Counted from the first letter of the stretch, positions 36,194-48,048 are shown. The stretch: DNA of 64,000 nucleotides from Polyporus tsugae (GCA_024305745.1 JAHRBS010000012.1:2836001-2900000); one strand, 5' to 3'. Made by a program: numbers and translations. The notes: a model not told the origin generated them from the letters alone.

Positions 36194-39100
36194 TGACTCG
36201 GAAGCGTTGAGCACGACGGTTGCTACTGGCTCGAAATCAGAGAGTGTCGACTGCTAGAAACTGGGCGTGGAATGGGGAGGTGAACGGCATGGGAGGACGA
36301 AGAGACAGGGCAGGAGGAGAGTCCGGTCGGGGATAAGGTTCTGCAGATGAAGAAGACCCGCGTTGATGCGGTCATCAGCGAACCGACATGGCGCCGTCAC
36401 TGGCACCTATACACGACATAGTGCCCACCGGTGATAGATGCCGAATGCTAGAGCTGTCTTCCCTCCACCTGATGGTGCGCCGCCCGCGTCTGCCAGCCCG
36501 GCAGCCGACATCGAGGCGTGGGTGCACGGTTTGGAGGGGTGACGTTCGAAGATGGCCAACCTCGCCCGTATCGTACAGTGCCACACTTGAAAGACGCTGT
36601 CAATGTGCTGGGTGATGCTGTAACTCGCATCAAGGTCCCGGTGACAGTAGGATCATTAACACTGTAGTAAGGCGTACCTGAGAGTTCGGAGGTGCGAACA
36701 GTGGCTGACCGCTGTACTAACCCGGGATCCCGAGTCCTGCGACGACTCAGGAGTTGTGATATGTCTGAAGGGCGGTCTAGGTCTGGCCAAGCGTTTCAAG
36801 AGCGGTCACCGGGAGGTCCGTTACCTATGATTGTTCCGGGCGTGCCAAAATCGACTCTTTTCACACAGATTCGACTCTGGGCAGCGGCCGACACCGCCGC
36901 TGTCAACGCGCACATGCAATCGTTATATAAGAGGTATGAGGCTTGCATACAACCCCCAGGATCTCCTAAAGAGTAAGCCAGCGCGACGGAATAGATCGTG
37001 GCACAGCGGGATGAAAGCGTGGGAGGGAAAGAGGTTGAGGTATGCCGTACAGCCAAAGTTAGTCCACCCGCACTGCAACAAAGGCGCGACTCACCATAAG
37101 GTCCTCAGGGCCCTGATGCTCTTCAATGGGCGATGAAGGAACAATACAGAAGATTGCTTTAAAGTGAACCAATACAGATGCGGAGCATGGCCCACAGGCG
37201 GTATCATTGTGGTAGCCCCTAGCCCTGCGAGGAAGGCAAATGATGCAAATGCATCGCATCGTTTCCGATAGAAGACGCCGCAGACGCTCACGCAAGATAA
37301 GTAAAGCGTCGTCGGCTGGAATGTCAAACTCTAACTGTGATGCACTGCCCACGACAAGCTCGTCGGTGGCCGCCCCCGTTAAGCAACATGTTCGGCGGCC
37401 GAGCAGGAGGACAGCTCTGCTTGACGAGCTGAACATTGACCGGCACCACTCATCAGCACATCAATTGCGAACCCCCAGTCCAGCAAAGAAAATGTGCGGT
37501 ACGTACATCGCGGCGTTGAAGTACCGTACCGTCCCGCTCAACATTATACACGGGCACTCGTCTGACCAAAAGGTTTGGTTTCCGAGACAAGGAAGAGCCG
37601 AGGGCGCACGCAACCGCGGTGATCACGGCATCAGCTCGACTTGAGCAGGTGAATCGCTTCAGCGCTGTGTCGAGCTGTGCACAAAGCCAGGACTCCGAGC
37701 GCGCGGAGGGGACAGACCACAAGCACGGAGTCCAACAAGCAGGACTACGAATAAGCCAGGGAATCGTCAGTCTATGCAATCAAAGAGAGAGGGAGAAAGG
37801 AGAGTGCCTCACCTTACAGAACCTGCGCATACGTTCTCGCAGATGAAGCATAGACGAAAGCGAGAGAAAAAGTGTGCCCACCATAGACGGTCGGAAGGTC
37901 ACTCAGAGACCCACCCGACCACTTGACGGAGGTGTTGTTCTTGACGACTTGGAATGTCTGTATGTGCCCGCATGAGTGATACTCGGACTAGCTATTGCAA
38001 AAATATCGGTGTGGAGCGGCTGCAGGATATCGCTTTGAGCTAGGGGCGAGCCCACTGGCCCGTGCGATGGGAAGAAAGTGTGCATGTTGCGTACAGCATC
38101 CATGCCCATGCGAGTGTACGAGCGAAAGCAGAGCACATTAGGACTGAATCCACGTACCAATGAGCGACAACGCCCCCCATGTCTATGTATTCTCCGCCGA
38201 GTCCCTGATATCTAGCATGCGGGCCGTACATCGCTGTCACCGTCCAACCGAAGTCCGTCAGCACAAATCCTGGCGTCAAGCACAACCTCTTAGGAAAACT
38301 CACAGGTCCGCGTGGTCGCACTGCTCATGCTCGTCAACCTGGCACTAGCATGCGTAGGATAGGGAAAGTCTGAGACAAGCGAATGTCAAGCGGGTATCCC
38401 AGTCAGCTGTACAATTCGACACGGTAATGGATATGATACATGCCGGTGCATTGCGCGTTGACGAAGTGGAGGTGGACACACCGAAGGGTCATGGGAAGTC
38501 GATGCAGAGACGAAGGCTTACTGGGATGCCGCAGGGGGCCAATAGCGGTTAGCTGCACGCACCGTGAACTTGGGGGGCTACAGCCTGAATAAAAGAGAGG
38601 ACTCACAATTCGCTTTCCTACATTTATTTCTCCCTCTTGTACCCTTGCTAAAATCCTACAGTTCTGATTCTCCGACCAGCAAGTTTTGAAGTGAGGGTGC
38701 CGAATTTGCGGGTCGCTGATGGAAGGGTGAATACTGAGTGGATAACGGTTGCAGTGGGCGGATGGGGCAAAGTCCATAGCAGCGTGCTGGTTACATCAGG
38801 CCAGACGGAACTAGGGTCGGTGTCCAGACGCGAAATGGAGGATTCTTTGTTGTGAGGGTCGAGTCAATCGGTCAGTGAGACTTTGACGGCGGAGGCGTCA
38901 GAAGCTGTGACGTCACGAGTTGGCGACGCGTCACCCAAGTCACGCACGGAGTCATGGCCTCAGGGTGGAGTGATGCTAGGTGACCGCGTACCATCTCCAG
39001 CTCTGTCTCGCGCACGTCTACCTTAGCGGTGGCTCCAGATTAGATGACCATACTCCCTACCTAGCGAGTCCGCGCTCCCGGAACAATGCAAAAGTAAGTT

Positions 39101-40109
39101 CAAGAAGGTATTCCCGTCCTCTAGGCCAACTCATGCACTATATTCCACTCCGTTATTGACGTGCACCTGTCCTGTCACGTCTGGCTTTAGCTATAGGTAA
39201 CTCTTGCTGAACGTTCAGCACTCAGGCCTCCGGGCTCGAAGTGTGATGCTGCCTATTCCCCCTTGTCTCCTCGCTCACCTTGGCTTGCTGCGTTGCTCCG
39301 TTCTCGCGCCATGTCCGAGTCATCCCCGGCCATCGAGCGTCCGTCATTGTCAGCTCCGGAAGCACATGGTAAGCGTTCTTTTCGGCTTGCAGGGTTAACC
39401 CTATAGCCACATGACACTCACAATCTGAACCATATAACAGGCATTGGCTCCTGTAAGCTTCTCCGAACCAACTCGACCGGGGTGAAGGCGACTCGGAGCA
39501 TGCGTTCCATACAAGTGTACGCCCTCCCGCTCGCTTTCTCCCATCAATGCTCTATTGAGAGATCGACATGCACCTGACGAGGCTATCCCCAGATCCCATG
39601 GAGGACTCCCGCTCAGTGATCTCGGATAGCGAGTACCGCTCATCCTTGCTGGACTCAAAAAAATGGTACGTCATGCTTAGGCATCAAGTTCTGTAATCGT
39701 TTTACAAGCATCTCGCGCTCCTCATTAGTCAGTATCTCTTCATCGGCGGAGCGCTATAGCATGTCGCTCAGCGTGACGATAAGGCGTTCGTGTCTGGTAT
39801 GGAGGCCCTGAACTCACACTGACGTGCGCAGTGCGCCGCAATATCGGCGCCCATGTTTATTCCACCTTATAGGCACTTCTCATCGGAAGGACCTTTCTTC
39901 CACGCCACGAGAAACCTTGCACCGTAGCGGCGTGTATTCAGCAATCAGTGGAACGATTCTGCAGCTGCGACGGTCTCCTCACACTACAAGGTTTTCTCCA
40001 TTGCCTGGGGTGATGGCGTTCTCCCTGTCGTTTATATCTTGCTAACCAGTGGCACCTTCCTTCGTTCAACGCCACTCGTCAAGGCCACCCATACTGCGAC
40101 CCCATTGCC
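36194..40109. other. 3.9 kb without a confidently called gene
   Basis: Several minus-strand frames between 37059 and 38780 have protein-like stretches, for example PGFVLTDFGWTVTAMYGPHA and YQGLGGEYIDMGGVVAHWY near 38300-38160 and FQVVKNNTSVKWSGGSLSDL near 37960-37895, separated by possible short introns. I cannot join them into one model or name a family. This could be a diverged or broken secreted-protein gene. From 38.8 kb to 40.1 kb I see nothing but the P450 promoter region. Confidence 0.35.
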
Positions 40110-42264
40110 ATGGACGTGAAACTACCTATCTTCGCGGCTCTGGTGCGTTTCCTCTAGCCGCGATCCTGCCTGATAATTCACCATAAATCTCCTAGGCCGT
40201 GCATCAGCTCCTTCGTCGCTATGAGACGTACGCTTTTGCCTTCTATGGACTGGCTCTCTTCATCCCACCCGCCTTGATTGTTGCCCTGCCGTTCTACAAG
40301 GGCCATTCTGCGACTCCCACCCTGGGCTCGTTCCTTCAGTGCCTCGCACTCTACTTGACTACTCTCGCTGGTTCGATCTTTGCCTATCGACTCTCCCCGT
40401 TCCATCCCCTCGCGCGCTACCCCGGCCCCCTCATCGGCAAGCTGTCCGGCTTCTGGATGGCGTACGTGAGCACGGGCGGACGCCAACAGCACTACCTCAA
40501 GGCGCTCCATGACCGTTATGGGGACGTAGTGCGGATAGGTGCGTTTCCGAGCTACGCTGTGGCGCCAAGGCTGACAGATCGAACCTATACTGGCAGGCCC
40601 GAACACCGTTGTGATTCGCAAACCGTCAACGGCGAACACCCTCATCGGAGGGTCCGGTCTCCCCAAGGGACCTCGTACGTCGCCATGTTATGTTGGTCGA
40701 CGGAGGGAGGCTGACGCTCGGCTTTGCACAGAGCAGCTCGGAAGGTTCCTCTCCGACAGGAACCTCGCCATGATCGCGCTGCAGGACACGGAGCTCCACA
40801 TTCAGCGGCGGCGAGCCTGGAACAGGGGCTTGAGCCCTGCCGCATTGAAAGGGTACGAGGACCAGATCGCGAAGAGGGCGAGTCAGCTCGTGAGTCGAAT
40901 CGAGGAGCACAAGGGAGAGGTTCTCCTCGATCACTGGTTCGGGTACTTCACGTGAGTCCATTTCGCCGTGTAGCGACGAGGATGTCGGTACTGATCAGTT
41001 TGTTCTACGCGCTCCTGTCAGGTACGACTTCATGTCCGACATGGCGTGAGTTCTCTATCTATTCGGTTATGCGTATTATTCTGATGGCACATACTAGTTT
41101 CGGAGGAGGAACGTCTGAAATGCTCAGCGGGAAGGGTGACACCAGTTTCTGGGACGGTTTGGAGAAATCCGCTAGGTGAGGACGCATCCCCCATAGGTTA
41201 GAAGCGATAGCTGAATGCCTTTCAGGAATGCGACGTTCTTCGGGCACGTACCATGGTTTGGGGTCCTGCTCGGACGTATCCCCTTCGTCATGACAGGCAG
41301 CAAGGACTTCCTCGGAAAGTGCAAGGACAGCGCCGCCCGCCGCCTCCAGCGAGGCTCTGTTACCCGCGACTTGTTCCACTATCTGGTAAGTGTGGTCTAA
41401 TGGTGTCATAGGCAGTCTCACGCTAAGCCGGTATAGAACTACGAGGACGTACAGGACTTGAAGCATCCCCGGCCGCCCTTCCAGCAGCTCGTCAGCGACG
41501 GCATCCTCGCGATGGTCGCCGGCTCGGACACCGTCGCTAGCACGATGACGAGTCTCTTCGCTTGTCTTTTCGCTCACCCTGAGATGTACGAGAGGCTGCA
41601 GGAGGAAGTCGACAAGTACTATCCGCCTGGCGAAGCTCTCCACACCAAGCACCACCGAGATATGCACTACCTTACCGGAGTAATGTAAGAAACTACGTCT
41701 AGAACCTATGTGCGCGATCGCTGACACTGCCTCCAGTAACGAGACGCTACGTATCTTCCCGGCTGTCCCCAATTGCACTCAGCGCCAGGTACCTCGGAAC
41801 GGCAACGGTATCACGGTGGACGGAGTGTACGTCTCACTGAATTACTATGTAACGCACTCAACTGATAGTGATTTCACCCGTCCAGGTACCTCCCTGTGGG
41901 CACGGCGTTCTGGATGAACGCCTACTCGATGCACCTCGACCCGAACAACTTCTCGCCTTCGCCCGAGGCGTTCCTCCCCGAGCGCTGGCTCCCGAAGTCT
42001 GACAGCCGTTCTCTGTGCCACGGCCCAGGTTACGCGCACAACGAAACGGCGTTCATGCCGTTCTCGATCGGCCCGATGAACTGCGTCGGGAAGGCGCTCG
42101 CGTTGCAGGAGATGCGGACGGTCATGTGCGCGATCCTCCAGCGCATCAAGCTGCGGCCGGTCAAAGGGTGGGTGTTGGAGGACTACGATCGCGGGTTCAA
42201 GGACTACTTCGTCACCGTGCGTGGAGAGTTGGCCGCTCTTGTGGAGGTGCGCGGGCGGGCGTGA
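40110..42264 (+). CDS. Cytochrome P450 monooxygenase
   Basis: An ER-anchored haem-thiolate monooxygenase of about 540 aa in some eight exons. The start at 40110 (MDVKLPIFAAL, then a GT-AG intron) puts hydrophobic helices at the N-terminus, then the proline hinge HPLARYPGPLIGKLSG. Catalytic motifs: C-helix WNRGLSP, I-helix AGSDTVAS (oxygen-activating Asp-Thr), ExxR as NETLR in the exon at 41737, PERW near 41980, and the haem loop FSIGPMNCVGKALALQE near 42060-42105 with the Cys ligand present. Everything needed for activity is there. The HRRRAWNRG-type C-helix and the FSIGPMNCVGK loop fit the large fungal CYP group that includes CYP67/CYP5037-like enzymes; the exact family is a guess. No pathway genes flank it. 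Confidence 0.88.
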
Positions 42265-42933
42265 ATGCGGCGAGGCGGCTCGGGTGGCTGGTGCCATGAG
42301 GAGGAAGATGCACAAGGCGGGGTCTGTGGCTCGGTTCGTATAGATGTATCAGTATCGCTGTATGAAGGAGATCATTTTCCGACGACGCACAGCTGGGTGT
42401 GCATTGTTCACAACTTCCGCGCCGGGGCTACTAGCACTTAAGTACTGGAGGCGGGCTGGAGGCTGTACGCGACGGTCATCCAGCCACGAGATCAACAAGT
42501 ACAAATAATGCCACATACCTATTGTTTTTTTTGCCGGCGTGGCTTCTTCTTAGGATCGGACCTTTCTCGCAGTCGATATCTATTCATTGCAGCCAAATCG
42601 TCCGCGATTTGTGGTTTAGGGGTCCTGCAGTGAGTAGTAGGCACAGTCGTAGGGATGGTAGGGTTATGGGAAGATGTTCAGTGGATGGACCCTAGGGTCG
42701 AGATAACCCCTAGTCTAGGGTTAAAACCTGGTAGGACGAGCGCTGGGTTGCCTTATAAGGCAGTATGTAAGTAGAAGACAAGACAAGACTGAGTGAATGA
42801 ACTCGATAAGCAACTTATCGCTCTGCGGACTGGGGCATGAGCGGCCTGCACCACTGCTAGATTAAGTACATGTGAAAGCTTGGATTGGTGATCCAGCCTT
42901 CCGAGAAGTCCACTCACTCCTATCTCTATAATA

Positions 42934-42958
42934 CTGGCCCTAAGCCCCTTAGGGCCAG
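42934..42958. repeat. Hairpin, 10-bp arms, 5-nt loop
   Basis: CTGGCCCTAA and TTAGGGCCAG are exact reverse complements around GCCCC, in non-coding DNA. Confidence 0.75.
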
Positions 42959-42997
42959 AGTTTTTGCAGTATTCAGCTTCTAGAGTGGGAAAATTAG

Positions 42998-43560
42998 GGG
43001 GCGACAGGGGGCGACCTAATATTCTGGATACCTAATAACAATGGCTATCCTTTCTAGGTAGTTTTAAGGGTGCCACTATCTTTGCTCTTGCTCACCGGCT
43101 CTCTGACTGCATTGTAGTGGTGAATTTTGCAAGTAACTGGCTCATAGCGTAGAGACGAGTGAGGGCGACAGGGGGCAACCTTGCATTCCAGGTGTCTATA
43201 CACTATAGTTACCCTCCCCAGGTAGTTTTGTGGCTATTGCCCTCTCCGTTCTTGCTTGCCGGCCCTTGGAATACCGTGCATAGAGGTAAAAATCACAAAT
43301 CTGGCTGTGTTGGTCCTCTGGTACAGCAACGGGTGGGGGCGACGAGGGGCGACCTTGTATTCTAGATGTCTATAGACTACAGCATCCCTCCCTAGGTGGT
43401 TGGGTGGTCGTCACTGTCTTTGTTCCCGCTCACCAGCACTCTGACTGAAAATACGCAGTATTGCACATTTAGCTGTGTCGGTCCTCTGGTATAGCAACTG
43501 GTGACAGTGATGGAGGCCAACCTTGAGTTCTCCCAGCCTCTTGACTATAACTATCCTTGA
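42998..43560. repeat. Degenerate ~167-bp tandem repeat, four units
   Basis: Units begin near 42999, 43162, 43335 and 43500 with variants of GGGGGCGACAGGGGGCGACC and share downstream blocks: ATTCTAGATGTCTATA-like, CCTAGGTAGTT-like, and GCTCACCGGC..TCTGACTG-like. Spacing is about 163-172 bp. Divergence between units shows it is old. Confidence 0.6.
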
Positions 43561-43706
43561 TAAGTTTCTTTTTTGGCATCTAGCAACCTCCCATAAGTCG
43601 AACAAAAGGGTGCTGTAGCTAGATTTCCGTCAGTGACATTATCTGAGTATTTGAGCCAATTTTGGGCCTGTTGCCTTACTTATCCGCTTACTAATGGTGA
43701 ATTAAG

Positions 43707-43737
43707 CGCCCATATGCCTCGCCGAGGCATATGGGCG
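43707..43737. repeat. Perfect 31-base hairpin, 15-bp arms
   Basis: CGCCCATATGCCTCG and its exact complement CGAGGCATATGGGCG are separated by a single C. It lies 154 bases upstream of the zinc-finger gene start. It could be an element end, a binding site or a terminator-like hairpin. Confidence 0.85.
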
Positions 43738-43890
43738 TCTTTTGGGCGCTTTTTCGGCCCTAAATAAGCTCCCAAAAGTCGAACACAAGGGTGCTGCAGC
43801 TGAAGCACCTTAAGTTAGCTCCAAAGTTGCTTCAGCTCCTCCTCCCTCTTGACCTTCAACCACCACCATCCCCCATCTCTGTTCGTCATC

Positions 43891-44337
43891 ATGGCTTCCA
43901 CTTCCACCTCCACTGACAGTAAGAAGTGCACCTTCTGTGACAACTTCTTCACTGGGCATCCTGCCAACCACTACCGTACCTGCCGTCACTTCACCTGGAA
44001 GATCTCTCATCTGTTTGCAGAGAAAAAGGGTCCCATGGTCACTGTCACTCGTAACAGTAAAAGTGATATTATTTGCAAGTGTGTGTCGAGCAATGGCAAG
44101 GCCTGTACTAGGACCTATGTCAGCCGCACAGCTCTGGATAAGCACTTGACCAAGGTCAAGCCTGTCTACTGGGTCGTAAGTGCACTTAGCAGAACATATG
44201 CATCTCTTTGCTGATGCTGGCTACAGGCTCCGGATGCGCTTGCTGCAGCCCTTGCTGCTGAACAAGAGGTGCCTCCTCCTCTTCCGGTCGACCAGATTAC
44301 AGAGGTACAAAGTAGTGACCCTTCGGGTTATCCTTAG
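43891..44337 (+). CDS. Small zinc-finger protein, island gene
   Basis: Two exons, 43891-44175 and 44227-44337 (285 and 111 nt, GTAAGT donor, CTACAG acceptor) give 131 aa. After a Ser/Thr leader comes CTFCDNFFTGHPANHYRTCR (C-x2-C ... H ... C), then a second Cys-rich finger, CKCVSSNGKACTRTYVSRTA followed by LDKH, where the Cys and His spacing suggests a C2H2-like finger. The C-terminus is Ala/Pro-rich and ends PSGYP. DNA binding is the obvious inference. It resembles the short DNA-binding modules carried by transposon-derived genes, but no transposase follows. It sits at the left edge of the repeat island. Confidence 0.55.
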
Positions 44338-45562
44338 GTTTGGCATAGGTCGAGGGCTAATTTCCGCGCGCACGCACAGGCCCTGCATCTGCGCAGGATT
44401 ATACAGTGTGCAAAACACGTCAATGACAGCGCAGAGGCAGTGTCTGTGCGTTTGCGGACATACTGAACGAGGTTGAGGACAACACAAAAGGATGTTTAAT
44501 TTCGATGTGGTACGGCTGGTGTGGGGAGGCAAAACGCGCACAGGCACTTGACGTGCATGTGCGCTGCTGCTGAAACTGGAGGACACCTTTGTATGAACCC
44601 AGGAGGTGGGTGTATCCATCTACAGATTGGCGCGAATGCACAGGGGTGTGCCTTTGCGCCAGAATATGGTATAAGTATTGTATAGGATAAAGATGTATAT
44701 TGTATATGAAAGGACAGGATGTATCTTGATGTGGAATGAACACCTGAAGAGTGCATATACTGCACACTGAATCAAACATAGGTTACATGTTATACATGTA
44801 CGCTGAAATCTGTACAACATTATTATAAACTACGTGACACAGATGATATGTATATGATAGTAGATATCCTCATGTTGACACAAATAAAAGGTGATGGTTG
44901 AGTGCTCTACCGATGGATAACAACGCTGAATAAAAAAGGACTGTATGACAGATTGCGACATACAATAAGCAGGAGTGGAACATATGACCAGAAGTTAATT
45001 GCAAACCGCTCGAAGTACCACAACGATGTAGTTGGTGAAAACTGCAAGTGGCAGTCGGAAAGAATGGTGAATACATAGAGGAGTATGCTCTATGTTTTGT
45101 AGAGGAAAGAACTATGTATGGAAGAGATCTCAGTGCTGACTTTTGTGGCATAGAAAGGTGTAGGATGCGGTGGTTCTCTGTCCTGAACAAGTTGTAAGTT
45201 GTAGGCTGTGGGCAGTGTGGGAGAGAGATTGAAGTGGAGGAAGGAGGTAAGGTAAGCAGAAGGGTTATGGGAACATCTCAGCCCTCTATCCCTAGGGATG
45301 AAATAACCCCTAGGGTAGGGTTTAGCCCTCCTAAGCGACCGGCTAAACCGCACTAAGCGCCTGCCTAGCCAGCGCTAAGCGCTTGGCTCCTAAGCGAGGG
45401 ACCATTAGCGCCAGCACCGTACAAAGAGAACAGTAAGTCGGATGTGATAAGGGAGTAAGGAGTCCGGTATTAGCAACTGAGAATCGGAGTGGTAAGTGGA
45501 CTTACATCCACATTGATGGAGTGAGCAAGGAGGATATAAAGAGGATAAGGGTGGGAAGATAG
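44338..45562. other. AT-richer spacer without a gene
   Basis: No coding signal. Composition is AT-richer than the flanks. It contains a block at 45265-45325 (GGGTTATGGGAA ... CCCTAGGG ... AACCCCTAG) that resembles 42658-42725 in the same orientation, and a CTAAGCG-rich stretch at 45330-45400. Confidence 0.4.
45330..45400. repeat. Interspersed CTAAGCG motif cluster
   Basis: CTAAGCG or a close variant recurs five times in 70 bases, with GGCT spacers. It is non-coding. Confidence 0.55.
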
Positions 45563-46230
45563 AGGAGAGCAGGGGGCAGAGCAGGGGTATCCGTCCTGGA
45601 CGGACAGCTGAGTATAGGACCACGCACATGTGGTGGGGCAAGGGCAGTCCCGCAGGTGTCCGTCCAGGACGGACAGGTCCGGTGTTAGACCTGGCTCATA
45701 TTGCAATGATGTGCCAACCTGCATGGTCATTACATAGTACTTATCCCTTTTGCTTCGTTCAATGCCACTATTGAGAATAAAGGAGAGCAGGGGGCAGAGC
45801 AGGGGTATCCGTCCTGGACGGACAGCCGAGTATAGGACCACGCACATGTAGTAGGGCAAGGGCAGTCCCGCAGGTGTCCGTCCAGGACGGACAGGTCCGG
45901 TGTTAGACCTAGCTCATATTGCAATGATGTGCCAACCTGCATGGTCATTACATAGTACTTATCCCTTTTGCTTCGTTCAATGCCACTATTGAGAATAAAG
46001 GAGAGCAGGGGGCAGAGCAGGGGTATCCGTCCTGGACGGACAGCTGAGTATAGGACCACGCACATGTGGTAGGGCAAGGGCAGTCCCGCAGGTGTCCGTC
46101 CAGGACGGACAGGTCCGGTGTTAGACCTGGCTCATATTGCAATGATGTGCCAACTGGCCTGCATGGTCATTACAAAGCACCTATCTCTTTTGCTTCGTTC
46201 AATGCCCCTATTATGCGGTGCATTGATGCA
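45563..46230. repeat. 218-bp tandem array carrying paired palindromes
   Basis: Three units (from 45564, 45782 and 46000; the last degraded after about 46150). Each holds two cores of the island palindrome CCGTCCNGGACGG: 45591 and 45660, 45809 and 45878, 46027 and 46096. The pair is always 69 bases apart and the unit period is exactly 218. Between pairs lies a block resembling the left arm of the foldback element at 49564-50112. Units are nearly identical, so the array is young. Confidence 0.9.
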
Positions 46231-46580
46231 TTAACATTAACTGATCTTTAAGTCTTTATTCGGCTGAATTATTGGTAGACTAGTGCCCATATCTTGTTGT
46301 TCTGCCCATCGGTAGTGCGTGTGCGGTCAGGCGTCGGGCCATAGGTCTCCATCCTGCACGGACACACTGTGCATGGGGTGCGACCAAGTGCAGTACTTAG
46401 CTGATATACTGCTACTAATGAATACTGTCCCGTATGCTAATAACACGGCGGGGTAAAGACATTGATGCATTGATCAATTGACCACTTAATAGTGGCATTG
46501 AACGAAGCAATACTGATATAATAACCTTGCAAGCCAGTTTGCAGCGGGAGGCAGGACAAGCATCTGAGCTGTCCGTCCAC
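46096..46580. mobile_element. Degenerate foldback element (relative of 49564-50112)
   Basis: A palindrome core at 46096 forms the left end, a mutated core (CATCCTGCACGGACAC near 46350) lies at the centre, and a half core GTCCGTCCAC at 46571 forms the right end. The right arm (46440-46575) is clearly homologous to 49986-50112. The arms no longer pair well, so it is an older copy. It flanks gene L on its 3' side. Confidence 0.55.
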
Positions 46581-46711
46581 TTCATTGACTAAGTCCATCT
46601 CCTAGACCAAGACAGGCCATGACATTGAGTTACAATATGCAATGCGACAACATATTAAGCAATACACGCAGTACAGACACCGTCCTACTTTCTCACCCAA
46701 GACATCGGCGC

Positions 46712-47340
46712 TCACGGTGCCGCTGCTGTGTCCCAGTAGACACCGTGCCTGACAACAGTGGTCACTGCAGAGAAAACAGTTAGTAACTCTATACCGCGAA
46801 CAGATCGGGTTGATACTCACACTCGTTGCGACTCGTGATGTCTTCTTTGAGGTGCGCCAAAAGACGCGCCTTCGCCTCCGTGACCTCCGCATCCGCCATG
46901 TGCAGCTTGCCCTCCGTCCTCTGGTTCATCTCCTCGGCGTACTCAGCGGCGGCTTCCTCGGCCTTTCCGCGTGCTTGCAAGTACGCGTGCATCGCTGCGC
47001 AGAAGTTGTCTTGCGTCGCCTTCATCCGCCTGACCCGCGTAATGATGGAGTATTCCTCACCAAACTCCCGCAGATCCCGAAGGCCAGGCCGCTCGTGATA
47101 CGGCAGGCTGGCGAGGTGGCTGTACAGCGTGCTGAACTCGCTATCCACATTCACCAACGGAGGCAGCGCGCGCACTAGCATTAGGAACGCCGACATCGTG
47201 TACGACGCGTTCAAACTAGCAGGCTGCAGCGTCGCGCCTGTGATGGGGGTCGATTGTGTAAGTGTGGATGGGTGGCGGGAGACAGTCCGGGTGACGTAGT
47301 TGATGACCTCCTGGTGCACAAAGTCGTCGATGAAGCTCAT
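46712..47340 (-). CDS. Island gene L, divergent paralogue of R, coiled coil
   Basis: Exon 1 is 47340-46821, the intron has GTGAGT/CTGCAG ends with a CTAAC branch site, and exon 2 is 46764-46712. The coding sum is 573 nt, 190 aa. The longer open frame from 47454 is rejected: its first 38 codons lie in promoter DNA that includes a TATA box. The product starts MSFIDDFVHQEVINYV, has a variable N-terminal third, then SYTMSAFLMLVRALPPLVNV and DSEFSTLYSHLASLPYHERP, which R shares, then an Ala/Glu/Lys-rich coiled coil (about 110-165) and a C-terminus TTVVRHGVYWDTAAAP. No signal peptide, homeodomain or known motif. It shares a palindromic bidirectional promoter with R. Confidence 0.7.
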
Positions 47341-47390
47341 AGCGGTGAGAATGACAGTGATGCGATGGCTGCTCTCCCAACTTGCGGTCC

Positions 47391-47397
47391 CTTTATA
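47391..47397 (-). promoter_or_regulatory. TATA box of gene L
   Basis: TATAAAG on the minus strand, ending 57 bases before the ATG at 47340. The same box at the same distance precedes gene R in the other promoter arm. Confidence 0.6.
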
Positions 47398-48035
47398 TTC
47401 ATCGCCAGGCGGGCTCATCCATGCGGCCAGCACCTCCACGGCCTTCCTTTTCACTTCACCATCTATCCCATAAGTCCTCCCTTCTTGCCGGGGTCTCCAT
47501 CAACACTCCTTAGTACATTCAAGTCCATCAGGTTCATTCTATACATAGACAGTCATGTTCCTCGGTACCGCGGAACATCCCTTCCCTTCCTTCCTTCTAC
47601 AACAGAACACGTAATTCCTATATCAGGCCACTTCGTGTCCGCTTCAGAAGCCAATGTGGGCGTGAACCTACTATATTGTTAATTGACAGAATATGACGTC
47701 CTCCCACACTGTGCTATATGTTTTCTACTCTTTGTGTTTCACCTACACATATGTTCTCACTCAATTGTAAATGGGATTGAACTCCTGTGAGAAGTGTGTG
47801 ACGAGACGGTTGTCGAAGTCCTCACCAGCCGAGTGAGTGTCTCTAGCAGCAGTCCTCCAAACCTATTCTCGGTTCTACCATCAGTGAAGTTTGTACTCGC
47901 AACTGGTGCACATTTATTGTGTTCTACCCGTCTTAGCCAACAATTAAAGAGGTGAATGCGACGCTACTTTACGGCATTAAAGGAAGCTGATTGTAAGACT
48001 AAGGGCAGTATGGTCAGGCGTCATGACAGCGGTGT

Positions 48036-48048
48036 CCGTCCGGGACGG
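48036..48048. repeat. Island palindrome core in the L/R promoter spacer
   Basis: CCGTCCGGGACGG within GTGTCC...GGACAC, at the centre of the 243-base spacer between the two promoter arms. The spacer around it resembles the central part of the foldback element at 49564-50112. Confidence 0.85.

Larger units (their letters stand above)
42265..43890. other. P450 3' flank and repeat-rich spacer
   Basis: No gene is supported. It contains the hairpin at 42934-42958, a degenerate tandem array at 42998-43560 and the 31-base hairpin at 43707-43737, and it marks the entry into the repeat-built part of the window. Confidence 0.4.
46571..47902. repeat. Left arm of ~3-kb inverted duplication
   Basis: Inverted match of 48146-49573. 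The outer end is the half palindrome GTCCGTCCAC. The inner 562 bases (47341-47902) are almost identical to the other arm; the outer part, containing gene L, is diverged. The arms are separated by 243 bases. Confidence 0.88.
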
